Part shown: piece by piece, positions 32,898-41,375 of the stretch
Numbering within the stretch: position 1 is the first letter of the stretch
How the letters are laid out: each line of letters begins with the position of its first letter
The notes under the pieces: model-generated
What the model saw: only the letters and a program-made list of their open reading frames with translations
Database searches by the model: none
What the model was told of the DNA's origin: nothing
Translations under genes and position numbers: made by a program
NCBI GenBank assembly: GCA_036006425.1
Contig: DASYPQ010000003.1
Location: 186,001-250,000 of the forward strand
Reading direction: 5' to 3'
Source: DASYPQ01 sp036006425
Lineage (GTDB): Bacteria > Planctomycetota > UBA1135 > GCA-002686595
DNA length: 64,000 bases

Positions 32898-35507
32898 TCA
32901 GCGTGCGCGGCGCGCGAAGAAGCCCGCCAGACCCGCGCAGGTCAGCAGAAACAGTCCCGAAAAAAGGACCTTCGGAGCCGCGGGGTGGGCCCGCATCGAC
33001 GCCGCGACGCGGGGCCGGTGCCCGGCTCCGGACGGGCGCGCGAAGAGTGCATCGGCGTGGAGATGCGCTCGCGGGAGGACGAATTCGGGCGCTCGAGGAG
33101 TCGGGAGAGGCAGCGCGATCGGCGGCCACGCGGCGGCGGCCGCGCGCGCATGGAGCTCGACGCGCGGGAACTCTCCTTCGACCGGGTCCTCGAGTGCAGC
33201 GGCCGCGCTCGACGGCCATCGACCGGCTCGCACGCGACGCGGATCGGCTCCTTGCGTCGGCGGCGAGAGCGGAACGACGGCCGCGGGCGGATCGCCGACC
33301 CTCGAGCCGGCAGGGAAGACGCGCGCCTCGAGCTCCGCCGGAGTGTCCGGGCCGAGATCCTCCACGGTGACCTCGTCGCCCGCGATGCGGACGATCGGAG
33401 AGGCGTCGCGCTTTCCGCGCGCGAGGGCGCGGAGCAGCGGAGCCCACAGGTCCGCGCGACTCGCCCAGTCGGCGCCCCAGCCGTCGACCGGGGCGAACGC
33501 GCACGCTGCGACCGCTCCGAGCCCGACCCGATGGATCGCGAGAAGAGGCTCGCCCTTCTCGGAGCTCCACACGAGCTCCGCGCCCGGCGCGACCTGGGTC
33601 CGCACGTAGCGCTGGATCGGTGGCCAGCCCGCGGCGAGCTCGGGCTTCTGCGCGCGGAGGATGTCCGCGCCGAGCGTCGAGGGCGCGGCGGGATCGAGGA
33701 GCGCGCCGGACGGGAGCACGCGCAGACGCGGGCCTTCGCGGACGCGGTTCGCCGTCAGCTCGCGGCGAAAGATCGCGGTGAGGAGATTCGCGGCGCCGGG
33801 AGCGTCGAGCGCCCCGACCGCGCGGAGCTCCTCGCCGGCCACGACGAGCTTCGACAGCAGCTCGCGGTCCGGCTCCTCGCCGGCGGCGAGGACGACGAGT
33901 CGCGTCCTGGAGGCGACCAGTCGAGCGAGCACGCGCGCGCAGCGCTCGCTCGCGTCCGCATCGACGGTGTCCCTTCCATCGGAGAGGAGGAAGACGAGTG
34001 CGTCGCGCGCGCTGCGCTCCCGCTCCGCCGCGAATGACTCGAGAGATCGCGCGATCGCGGTGCTCCCGCCGGCACCGATCCCTGCTTCGAGGCGCCGGAC
34101 TGCTTCCCGCTGGATCGTCTCGGTCGGCCGCGGATCGTCCGCGGCCTTGAGCGGGATCGCCTCGCCGAGACGGTCGCCGAACCAGCGCAGCGCGACCGAA
34201 TCCGCCGCGGGAGCCGCGTCGACGAGCGCGAGCGCCGCGCGGCGGACGTGCGCGAGAGGCTCGCCCACCATGCTCCCCGAACGATCCGCGAGGACGACGA
34301 CGTCGCGCGGCTTCGGATCGTCTGTGGGACGGAGAGGAAGGAGTCCCGAAGCGCCGGCGACGAAGCCGCGCAGGAACGCGTCGTCCGAGAACGAGAGCCA
34401 GCCTCCACCCCTCGCGACGAAGGAAGCGAGGAGTTCCCGCGGCAGCTCGTCCGGCGAGAGGCGACACGTCACGATCGCGTCGAGATGATCGAGACTCGCG
34501 GCGAGGTGCTGGAGATCGACGAGCTCGAACTCGACGCCGTCGACCGCAGGGCCGCTGAACAGCGGAAGGCTCCGCACGACGCCGACGACCAGGTTTCCGC
34601 CGCCCCGCACGATGCCCGCGCTGACGCGCGAGGGAACCGGGCTCGCCGCGCTGCACGAGACGCGGTTCAAGCCGAGGCCCGCGGGTCCGACGTCGACGCG
34701 GAACCGCCAGCGCAGACAACCGTCCTCGTCGCGGTCGAGGCCGGGTGGCACCGGGATCTCGATCCGTTGCGGCGTGCTGCCCGACGCGGACTGGTGGCCG
34801 ACGAAGAGCGTCAAGCTCGACGCCGGCCGACTCCCGCCTTCGGGCGTGTAGAAGAGCTCGCCCTCGACGGCGAGCGGACTCCCGACTTCCACGGACCGCG
34901 GGAGGACGAGCGCGCCGATCGTGACGTCGGCACGGCGCGGAAGCGCGAGGTCCACGCGCTCGAGCGCGACGCCGCGCTCGCGCAACGCGCGGAGGAGCGG
35001 CACGGGATCCGCTCCCGTGTACGTGTCGTCGCCGACGAGAACGAGGGTGCTCGCTGCGCGGCCGGGCTCGGCTGCGAGACTGCCCGCTGTCTCGAGGGCT
35101 GCCGCCAGCTTCGTTCGCGAAACGCCGTCGGCGTAGGACCGAGGATCGCGTTCCGTGAGGCGCGGCTCCCTCGGAAACGTCCCCGCGGGCGCCGGCCCGA
35201 AGACACGCCGGACCTCCGTGCCGTAGACGATCGCGCAAAAGTCCTCTCCGGCGCTTTCGGCGCGGCGGGCTTCCGCGACGACGAGTCGCTCGAGCTCGGG
35301 GCCGGAGCCGAGTCGGCCCAGGGTCACGCTGTCGGACACGTCGACGAGGCAGATCCGCAGCGGCGGGAGCGTCGGACTTCCGCCGGCGCGCTCGCGCGGC
35401 ACGAAGAGCCACGCGCCGAGCGCGAGGAGGATCGTTCCGAGCACGGCCGCCGCGGCGGCCAGGCGCGCGATCGGCGCGCGAGCGACCTCAGGGAGCGCGA
35501 TGTCCAA
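32898..35507 (-). CDS. Large membrane protein with von Willebrand factor A domain
   Basis: This 869-residue protein starts at TTG 35507, inside the last 20 nt of mnmA, with AGGT about 7 nt upstream. It resembles the YfbK/BatA-like planctomycete proteins with glutamine-amidotransferase-like and VWA domains. A membrane helix lies near residues 15-35 (LAAAAAVLGTILLALGAWLF) and another at the C-terminus (VLFSGLFLLTCAGLAGFFARR). The VWA MIDAS motif DRSGSM is around residue 415, with LLSDGRDT further on. The N-terminal part LRICLVDVSDSV may be a second, degenerate VWA. It probably scaffolds a periplasmic or envelope complex. Confidence 0.85.
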   Translation of the reverse strand: MDIALPEVARAPIARLAAAAAVLGTILLALGAWLFVPRERAGGSPTLPPLRICLVDVSDSVTLGRLGSGPELERLVVAEARRAESAGEDFCAIVYGTEVRRVFGPAPAGTFPREPRLTERDPRSYADGVSRTKLAAALETAGSLAAEPGRAASTLVLVGDDTYTGADPVPLLRALRERGVALERVDLALPRRADVTIGALVLPRSVEVGSPLAVEGELFYTPEGGSRPASSLTLFVGHQSASGSTPQRIEIPVPPGLDRDEDGCLRWRFRVDVGPAGLGLNRVSCSAASPVPSRVSAGIVRGGGNLVVGVVRSLPLFSGPAVDGVEFELVDLQHLAASLDHLDAIVTCRLSPDELPRELLASFVARGGGWLSFSDDAFLRGFVAGASGLLPLRPTDDPKPRDVVVLADRSGSMVGEPLAHVRRAALALVDAAPAADSVALRWFGDRLGEAIPLKAADDPRPTETIQREAVRRLEAGIGAGGSTAIARSLESFAAERERSARDALVFLLSDGRDTVDADASERCARVLARLVASRTRLVVLAAGEEPDRELLSKLVVAGEELRAVGALDAPGAANLLTAIFRRELTANRVREGPRLRVLPSGALLDPAAPSTLGADILRAQKPELAAGWPPIQRYVRTQVAPGAELVWSSEKGEPLLAIHRVGLGAVAACAFAPVDGWGADWASRADLWAPLLRALARGKRDASPIVRIAGDEVTVEDLGPDTPAELEARVFPAGSRVGDPPAAVVPLSPPTQGADPRRVRAGRWPSSAAAALEDPVEGEFPRVELHARAAAAAWPPIALPLPTPRAPEFVLPRAHLHADALFARPSGAGHRPRVAASMRAHPAAPKVLFSGLFLLTCAGLAGFFARRAR

Positions 35508-36642
35508 CGGCGACCTGCGGAGCCGCTTCGTTCGCGGCCCTCGACCTCGGCGTCGACTCGATCCATCCGCCGCCGAGCAACAGCTCGCCGCGGTAGAACG
35601 CCGCTCCCTGCCCCGGCGTCACGGCCATCTGCGGCTCGTCGAACACGACCTCCGCCTCGCCGCGCGCCCCCCCCGATCCCGATTCGACGAACACGGTCGC
35701 GCCCGCCGGATCACAGTGGTACCGGTGCTGCACCTCGCAGCGGAACTCCCCCGCCGCCGGCACGTCGAACCCGATCCAGTTCAGGTCCGCCACGCGCATC
35801 GACCGCACGGTGCACTCCTCGCGCGCGCCGAGGACGACGCGCCCGGACGCGGGCTCGAGCGCCACGACGAACAGCGGGTCTCCCCCGCCGATCCCGTGCC
35901 CGCGCCGCTGCCCGATCGTGAAGTTCTCCGTCCCGTCGTGCTCGCCGAGCTTCCTCCCGCCCGTGTCGACGAGCTCCCCGGCGTGCCGCTCGACGCCGTG
36001 CTCGTCGAGCAGCTTCCGGTAGTCGTTCCCCGGCACGAAGCAGATCTCCTGGCTGTCCTTCTTCGCCGCCGTCTTCAGCCCCGCGTCGTGCGCGAGCTCC
36101 CGCACGCGGGCCTTCTTCAGGTCGCCGATCGGCAGGCGGGTCCGCGCCAGGTTCTCCTCCGCGACCCCGAAGAGCTGGTACGACTGGTCCTTCGCCAGAT
36201 CCGCGCCGCGCCGCACCTTCACGCGTCCGCATTCGATCGCGAGCCGCGCGTAGTGGCCGGTCGCGACGCCTTCCGCGCCGAGCTCGCGCGCGAAGCGCAA
36301 GAGGCGGTTGAACTTGAGATCGCGGTTGCAAACCGCGCAGGGATTCGGCGTCCGCCCGCGCCCGTACTCGCGCAGGAAGTACTTGATGATCTCCCCGAAC
36401 TCGTCCTTCAGGTCGACGGCCTGAAAAGGAATTCCGAGGTGAGCTGCAACCATCCGCGCGTCGCGCGCGTCGCTCGCGGAGCAGCAGGACTTCTTCGAGG
36501 ACTCCTCCGCTTCGACATGGACGCCGTTGCGCATGAACAGACCGACGACCGACAGCCCCTCGCGCGCGAGCATCCACGCGGCGACGGAGCTGTCGACACC
36601 GCCGCTCATGGCGACGACGAAGCGCTTTTCGGTGTTCGGCAT
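35488..36642 (-). CDS. mnmA: tRNA 2-thiouridylase MnmA
   Basis: This 384-residue protein places sulfur at position 2 of the wobble uridine of tRNA Lys, Glu and Gln. The PP-loop ATP site is VVAMSGGVDSSVAAW. The tRNA-binding and catalytic region has NPCAVCNRDLKF with the first catalytic Cys, GVATGHYARL, KDQSYQLF, and the second Cys in QEICFVPG. The C-terminal barrel is present (TENFTIGQRRG). Length is close to the E. coli enzyme. Its modification partner MnmG is encoded at 45922-47820. The gene is divergent from yajC. Confidence 0.95.
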   Translation of the reverse strand: MPNTEKRFVVAMSGGVDSSVAAWMLAREGLSVVGLFMRNGVHVEAEESSKKSCCSASDARDARMVAAHLGIPFQAVDLKDEFGEIIKYFLREYGRGRTPNPCAVCNRDLKFNRLLRFARELGAEGVATGHYARLAIECGRVKVRRGADLAKDQSYQLFGVAEENLARTRLPIGDLKKARVRELAHDAGLKTAAKKDSQEICFVPGNDYRKLLDEHGVERHAGELVDTGGRKLGEHDGTENFTIGQRRGHGIGGGDPLFVVALEPASGRVVLGAREECTVRSMRVADLNWIGFDVPAAGEFRCEVQHRYHCDPAGATVFVESGSGGARGEAEVVFDEPQMAVTPGQGAAFYRGELLLGGGWIESTPRSRAANEAAPQVAVGHRAP

Positions 36643-36742
36643 CGATCGCCCGGGACGCTCGGAGCTTCCTCGGGGCCCGGGATTCTAGTAGCTTCTTCGC
36701 CCCCGGTTGAGTTCCGATCCGTTCCGGACCCAGAGTCGCGCC

Positions 36743-37180
36743 ATGATCCAACCTGTTTCCCCGCTCTTCCTGCTCGACGCACTCCGCTTCCAGGACGCCG
36801 CCGGCCAGACCGCCGCCCCTGCCGGACCCCCCGCCGCCCCCGGCCAGGCCCCGGCGCCGGGCAATCCGCTCGTCAGCATGGCGATGCCGCTCGTCCTGTG
36901 CGCCGTCGTCTTCTACTTCCTCGTCCTCGGGCCCGAGCGCAAGCAGAGGAAGAAGCGCGACGAGATGCTGAAGAACGTCGCGAAGGGCGACAAGGTGATG
37001 ACGACCGGCGGCCTCTACGCCAGCGTCGTCTCCGTGCAGGACGACGTGATCACGCTCGCGATCGCCGACGGCGTGCGCGCGCGTTTCTCGCGGAGCGCGA
37101 TCCAGACCGTGCTCGTCGACGAGCCCGAAGGCGCCAAGGCGACCGACAAGGACGCCGAGCGCGCCATCGCGAAGCGCTGA
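36743..37180 (+). CDS. yajC: Preprotein translocase accessory subunit YajC
   Basis: This 145-residue protein starts at ATG 36743. A Pro/Ala-rich N-terminal segment of about 40 residues (unusual in length) precedes the single transmembrane helix (PLVLCAVVFYFLVLGPERKQRKKRDEML). The YajC signature KGDKVMTTGGLYASVVSV then follows. YajC associates with SecDF at the inner membrane and assists protein export. secD and secF do not follow here; instead the yraN gene begins 28 nt later. Confidence 0.92.
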   Translation: MIQPVSPLFLLDALRFQDAAGQTAAPAGPPAAPGQAPAPGNPLVSMAMPLVLCAVVFYFLVLGPERKQRKKRDEMLKNVAKGDKVMTTGGLYASVVSVQDDVITLAIADGVRARFSRSAIQTVLVDEPEGAKATDKDAERAIAKR

Positions 37181-37208
37181 ATCGCGTAGCGCCGACAGGA
37201 GGTCGGGC

Positions 37209-37679
37209 GTGAAGTTGCTGCGCCGGCTCCTCCGGCGCGCCCCGCGCCTCTTCGTCCTCCTCTATTCCCCGGACGACCAGGAGCTCGGCGAGCTGGGCGA
37301 GGAAGTCGCCGCGAGCCACCTCGCGCGGCGCGGCTGGCGGATCCTGGCGCGCCGGTGGCGTACGCGGAGAGGCGAAGCGGACCTCGTCGCGCGCCGCGGC
37401 GACGCGCTCGCGGTCGTGGAGGTGAAGACCGGGCGGTGGACGGCCCTCCCGCGTCCCCGCGGGGCGGAGCTCCCCGAGGGAGCGCTCTTCCGCTGGCGCC
37501 CGGGATTCCGCTGCGACGCCGCGCGCATCGCGCGCCTGCGCGCGGTCGGGAGGGAGCTAGCCGGGAGGCGTCCCGCCCGCGTGGATCTCGTCGAGGTCTG
37601 GCTCTCCGCGTCCGGCCGGAGCTTCCGGATCCTGCACCACGAAGACCTGCGCGCACCTCTCGATCCGGGCTCGACTTGA
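37209..37679 (+). CDS. yraN: UPF0102 / YraN family nuclease-like protein
   Basis: This 156-residue protein starts at GTG 37209 with ACAGGAGG just upstream. The family pattern is present: GELGEEVAASHLARRGWRILARRWR, then GEADLVARRGDALAVVEVKTGRW. This includes the E-x-D...E-x-K core of the PD-(D/E)XK nuclease fold (Glu and Asp of GEAD; Glu and Lys of VEVK). A 25-residue insertion follows the core. The biological role of YraN is unresolved; a role in DNA processing is commonly assumed. Confidence 0.88.
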   Translation: MKLLRRLLRRAPRLFVLLYSPDDQELGELGEEVAASHLARRGWRILARRWRTRRGEADLVARRGDALAVVEVKTGRWTALPRPRGAELPEGALFRWRPGFRCDAARIARLRAVGRELAGRRPARVDLVEVWLSASGRSFRILHHEDLRAPLDPGST

Positions 37680-37782
37680 GGCCGGAACGGCGTCCCTCCG
37701 ATCATGTTACAACCCCTGGCCCGGAACGACTGGACGCCGCTCCTCCCCGCGCCCCCCTGCCGAGCCGCGCGATCTCCCCCGC

Positions 37783-39498
37783 ATGCTGAGCGTCCTGCGC
37801 CATTACCTGCCCCTCCGGAAGGCTCTCCTCATCCTGAGCGAGACGGTCCTTCTGACGCTCGTGTTGTGGGCCTGGCTCTCCGCGCACCTCTGGAATCCGA
37901 ACCCGGCGGTGCAAAAGGCCCTGCTGCGCGCGATCCCGCCGCTCTGGACGCACGACGCGATCCTGCGCTGCCTCACGACGTCCTTCCTGCTCTCCCTGAT
38001 CGCGCAGCTCGCGATCGCGTTCAACGAGCTGTACGACGTCCGCGTCTCGAGCTCGCGCTTCGACCGCGCGTCGCGCTTCGTCGAGTCGGCCGGATCGGGC
38101 ATCGCGCTGACGCTCGCCGCGGTCGTGCTGGTCGACCGCTGGGACCTGCGTCACGTGCTCGACACGCCGCCGTTGTCGACCTCGCAGCGCGTGCAGACGC
38201 TCGTCTTCGGCATGTTGACCGGGTTCGCGGTCCTCTACGCGTGGCGGAGCTTCTTCCACGCGATGCTCCGCCGCGCGAACTTCGCCGAACGCGTGTTGAT
38301 CCTCGGCGCGGGGAGGTCGGCGTGCGAGCTCGCGCAGGTGATCCTCGAGCGTCCGGAGACCGGGTACCAGGTCGTCGGGATGCTCCCGGAGGAATCCGCG
38401 CCCGCCGACCGCGGAAGGAATCCTGCGTGGGAAACCGAGAGCGTCGCACAAGGGGAGCCGGCTTCGATCGCCGCCCTGGCGTCGACCGAGCTCCGCGCGC
38501 TCGCGCCGAATCCCGCGGAGGCCGCGGCCGCGCACGCGGCGCGGAAAGCGCTCGAAGCCGCGACGGCGGCGCTCGTGCTCGAGCCGCTCCCGAGCCACGC
38601 GCGCGAGACGAGCCCGGCGCGCACCGAAGCGCCGCGCGGCCGGTCCGCCGGCGCCGCGAAGAACGGTTCGTCGCAGCGCGGCCGGCCCGCGACGCTGCTC
38701 GGGCTCGCGCAGTCGATGCACGTCGACGTCCTCGCGGTCGCGCTCGAGGACCGCCGCGCGCGCCTGCCGGTCGAGGATCTGCTCCAGTGCCGGCTCGCCG
38801 GCGTCTCGGTGCGCGAGCAGGAAGCGCTGTACGAGCAGATCACGGGCAAGATCGCGCTCGGCGCGCTGCGGCCTTCGTACCTCATCTTCAACGAAGGGTT
38901 CGCGGCGCATCCCTGGACGGATCTCCTGAAGCGCGCGGTCGACGTCGTCTTGTCGAGCGTGATGATCACGTTGTCGTGGCCGCTGATGCTCGCGACGGCG
39001 ATCGCGGTCCGCGTCGACAGCCAGGGACCGATCCTCTTCCGCCAGGAGCGCGTGGGCCGGGACGGTCTCCCGTTCACGCTGCTCAAGTTCCGCAGCATGC
39101 GCGCGGACGCCGAAGCCGTGACGGGCCCCGTGTGGGCGGTCGAGGACGATCCGCGGATCACGCGCGCCGGGCGGTTCATCCGCCGCAGCCGCCTCGACGA
39201 GCTGCCCCAGCTCTTCAACGTGCTCGCCGGCCAGATGTCCCTGGTCGGTCCGCGGCCCGAACGGCCCGTGTTCGTCGAGGAGCTCGCGAAGCGGATTCCC
39301 TACTTCCGGCAGCGCCACATCGTGAAGCCCGGTCTGACGGGCTGGGCGCAGATCAACTACCGCTACGGGGCGAGCTTCGAGGACGCGGTCCAGAAGCTCC
39401 AATACGACCTCTTCTACATCAAGAACCAGTCCCTGCTGTTCGACCTCTCGATCCTCTTCAATACGGTGAAGATCGTCATCCTCCGGAAGGGCACCTAG
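37783..39498 (+). CDS. Exopolysaccharide polyprenyl glycosylphosphotransferase (WcaJ/WbaP type)
   Basis: This 571-residue protein starts an exopolysaccharide or O-antigen unit by moving a sugar-1-phosphate onto undecaprenyl phosphate. The N-terminal half has several membrane helices and a nucleotide-binding-like CoA-binding fold (RVLILGAGRSACELAQVI). The catalytic half begins at DLLKRAVDVVLSSVMITLSWPLM, with GPILFRQERVGRDG, FKFRSM-like LLKFRSMRAD, RSRLDELPQLFNVL, MSLVGPRPERP and KPGLTGWAQI. Between them, residues about 205-300 form an Ala/Glu-rich low-complexity insertion absent from typical members. No other glycan genes follow. Confidence 0.92.
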   Translation: MLSVLRHYLPLRKALLILSETVLLTLVLWAWLSAHLWNPNPAVQKALLRAIPPLWTHDAILRCLTTSFLLSLIAQLAIAFNELYDVRVSSSRFDRASRFVESAGSGIALTLAAVVLVDRWDLRHVLDTPPLSTSQRVQTLVFGMLTGFAVLYAWRSFFHAMLRRANFAERVLILGAGRSACELAQVILERPETGYQVVGMLPEESAPADRGRNPAWETESVAQGEPASIAALASTELRALAPNPAEAAAAHAARKALEAATAALVLEPLPSHARETSPARTEAPRGRSAGAAKNGSSQRGRPATLLGLAQSMHVDVLAVALEDRRARLPVEDLLQCRLAGVSVREQEALYEQITGKIALGALRPSYLIFNEGFAAHPWTDLLKRAVDVVLSSVMITLSWPLMLATAIAVRVDSQGPILFRQERVGRDGLPFTLLKFRSMRADAEAVTGPVWAVEDDPRITRAGRFIRRSRLDELPQLFNVLAGQMSLVGPRPERPVFVEELAKRIPYFRQRHIVKPGLTGWAQINYRYGASFEDAVQKLQYDLFYIKNQSLLFDLSILFNTVKIVILRKGT

Positions 39499-39587
39499 CC
39501 CGGCGGCGAAAGGGCTCGACAGGGGGGCCTTCCGGTGGTTCCATGGATGCGGTTCCTTCCCTACCCATCCGTCCTCGAGGCTGTCCC

Positions 39588-40454
39588 ATGAAGCACACGA
39601 GCCTGTACGCCGCGAGTCTGCTCGCCGCGTTCGCGATCTCGAGCGTGATGCCCGCGCACGCGCTCCCCGGCTGCTGACACCCGGCGGGCAACACGGGGGT
39701 GAGTTCATCCCCGACCTCCGGTCCGAGCGCCGCCGGCGGCCTCGTCGGACCCGCGACCCGCGGACCCACCGCGCGCGAGCTCCTGAAGATGCAGTGGGAC
39801 TTCGTGATCTACACGCCGGAGTCCACGCGCGACGACGGGACCCACGTCAAGGAGCAGCGGCGCGCGCTGCCGATCGACGAAGCGTTCAAGCGGATCGCCG
39901 GCACGGATCGGCGCCCGCTCCTCGTCCTGCGCGAGTGCTCGGTCTGCAACAAGACGGACAGCGCGCTCCTGCGTCCCGGCGTCGACAACGAGAAGACGAT
40001 GGTGCTCTCGCGCTGGTTCCACTGCGTGAAGCTCCCGGTCGACGTGATCGAGCCGGACCAGCCCTTCAACTCGCTCTTCCCGACGAACGACGCGGAGCAC
40101 CTCTTCGTGTGCAGCGTCGACGGGTCGAACCGCATCCCGCTCGAGTCCGACACCTCGCGACCGGAGCTGTGGGCCGCGATGGCGAAAGTGCTCGGAGTCT
40201 CCTACGCCAAGGATCCGAACGCCGCGACGAAGGAGATCCTGAAGACGCACGACAAGCTCGACACGCTCGACAGCCAGCTCAGCGAGCTCGTGAAGAGTCG
40301 CGACGACGCGCTCGAGACCCGCGGCCGCCTCGACAAGGACAAGGTCCAGAAGCTCGAGAAGGAGATCGACGCGGCGAAAAAGGAGATCGACGCGTTACGG
40401 AAGTCGATCGACCGCCTAGCGAAGCTCGATCTCAAGCCGGCGAAACCGGCCTGA
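39588..40454 (+). CDS. Putative secreted selenoprotein, copy 1 (Sec at codon 30, TGA 39675-39677)
   Basis: ATG 39588, with GAGG 7 nt upstream, opens a signal peptide with site AHA|LPGC. Codon 30 is TGA, directly after Cys29. The frame then stays open to the TGA at 40452-40454, giving 288 residues with Sec: mature start LPGC-Sec-HP, a Pro/Ser/Gly linker, and a thioredoxin-like domain. That domain has LLVLRECSVCNKTD (Cys117-x-x-Cys120), WFHCVKLPVDVIEP and HLFVCSVDG. A C-terminal coiled coil of about 75 residues follows. A SECIS-like hairpin lies 24 nt after the TGA. The paralogue next door has the same TGA, frame and hairpin. The alternative is a 29-residue leader followed by a GTG start at 39699, which has no good ribosome-binding site and would lack export. 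The role may be periplasmic redox chemistry (inference); I do not recognise the family. Confidence 0.8.
39694..39713 (+). promoter_or_regulatory. SECIS-like hairpin, copy 1
   Basis: C39694-G39699-U39700-G39701 and C39706-A39707-U39708-G39713 bound an 8-bp stem with the G tract 39695-39698 pairing to the C tract 39709-39712. It contains one G-U pair. The loop is AGUU (39702-39705), separated from the TGA by exactly 24 nt. Bacterial SECIS elements are hairpins just downstream of UGA with a G among the first two loop bases; both conditions are met. Confidence 0.65.
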
Positions 40455-40470
40455 TAGAGAGGACATCCCC

Positions 40471-41358
40471 ATGAAGCACACGAGCCTGTACGCTGCGGGC
40501 CTGCTCGCCGCGTTCGCACTTTCGAGCGTGATGCCCGCGCACGCGCTCCCCGGCTGTTGACACCCGAAAGGCCCTGGAGCGGTAAGTTTACCCTCCACCC
40601 CGGCACCCCCCTCGGTCGCGAAAGTCCCCGGCATCGGCCCCGCCACGATGGGTCCGGCGTCGCGCGGACCGACGACGCGCGAGCTCCTGAAGCTCGACTG
40701 GGACTACGTCGTCTACACGCCGGACGTCTCGCGCTCGGACGGCACCGCGGTCAAGGCGCAGCGCGAGGCGCTCCCGATCGGGACGGCGTTCCAGAGGATC
40801 GCTGGCACGGATCGGCGGCCGCTCCTCGTCCTGCGCGAGTGCTCGGTCTGCAACAAGACCGACAACGCGCTCCTGCGCCCGGGCAGCGACAACGAGAGGA
40901 CGATCGTCCTCTCGCGCTGGTTCCACTGCGTGAAGCTTCCGGTCGACGTGATCGAGCCGGACCAGCCCTTCAACGCGCTCTTCCCGACGAACGACGCCGA
41001 GCACCTCTTCGTGTGCAGCGTCGACGGATCGAGCCGCATCCCGCTCGAGTCCGACACGTCGCGACCCGAGCTGTGGGCGGCGATGACGAAGGTCCTCGCC
41101 GCGTCCTACGCGAAGGATGCGAATGCCGCGACGAAGGAGATCCTGAAGACGCACGACAAGCTCGACGCGCTCGACACGCATCTCGGGGAGCTCGTGAAGA
41201 CACGCGACGACGCGCTCGAGAACCCCGGCCGGCTCGACAAGGACAAGATCCAGAAGCTCGAGAAGGAAATCGAAGCGTCGAAGAAGGAGATCGACGCACT
41301 CCTGAAGTCGATCGATCGCCTGGCGAAGCTCGATCTGAAGCCGGTGAAACCGGCCTGA
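40471..41358 (+). CDS. Putative secreted selenoprotein, copy 2 (Sec at codon 30, TGA 40558-40560)
   Basis: ATG 40471 lies behind GAGAGGA, 16 nt after the stop of copy 1. The signal peptide is nearly identical to copy 1, with Cys29 followed by TGA at codon 30. The frame continues to 41358, giving 295 residues with Sec. The linker after Sec is seven codons longer than in copy 1, an in-frame difference. The domain then resumes with GPASRGPTTRELLKLDWDYVV, Cys124-S-V-Cys127, WFHCVKLPVDVIEP, HLFVCSVDG and the C-terminal coiled coil. Most residues of the domain are identical to copy 1, so this is a tandem duplication. A TGA-free reading would start at ATG 40648 and lose the signal peptide. Confidence 0.8.
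40575..40597 (+). promoter_or_regulatory. SECIS-like hairpin, copy 2
   Basis: Bases 40581-40584 (GGUA) pair with 40589-40592 (UACC). After a single bulged C40580, 40575-40579 (UGGAG) pair with 40593-40597 (CUCCA). The loop is AGUU (40585-40588), again exactly 24 nt after the TGA. Loop sequence and distance match copy 1, while the stem sequence differs, as expected for a conserved RNA structure. Confidence 0.68.
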
Positions 41359-41375
41359 CGATCCCCTCGACGGCG

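Noticed and set aside
39699..40454. GTG 39699 as the true start of the first thioredoxin-like gene
   Set aside because: It has no ribosome-binding site, falls in the hairpin stem, and would drop the signal peptide. The paralogue shows the same TGA and frame.
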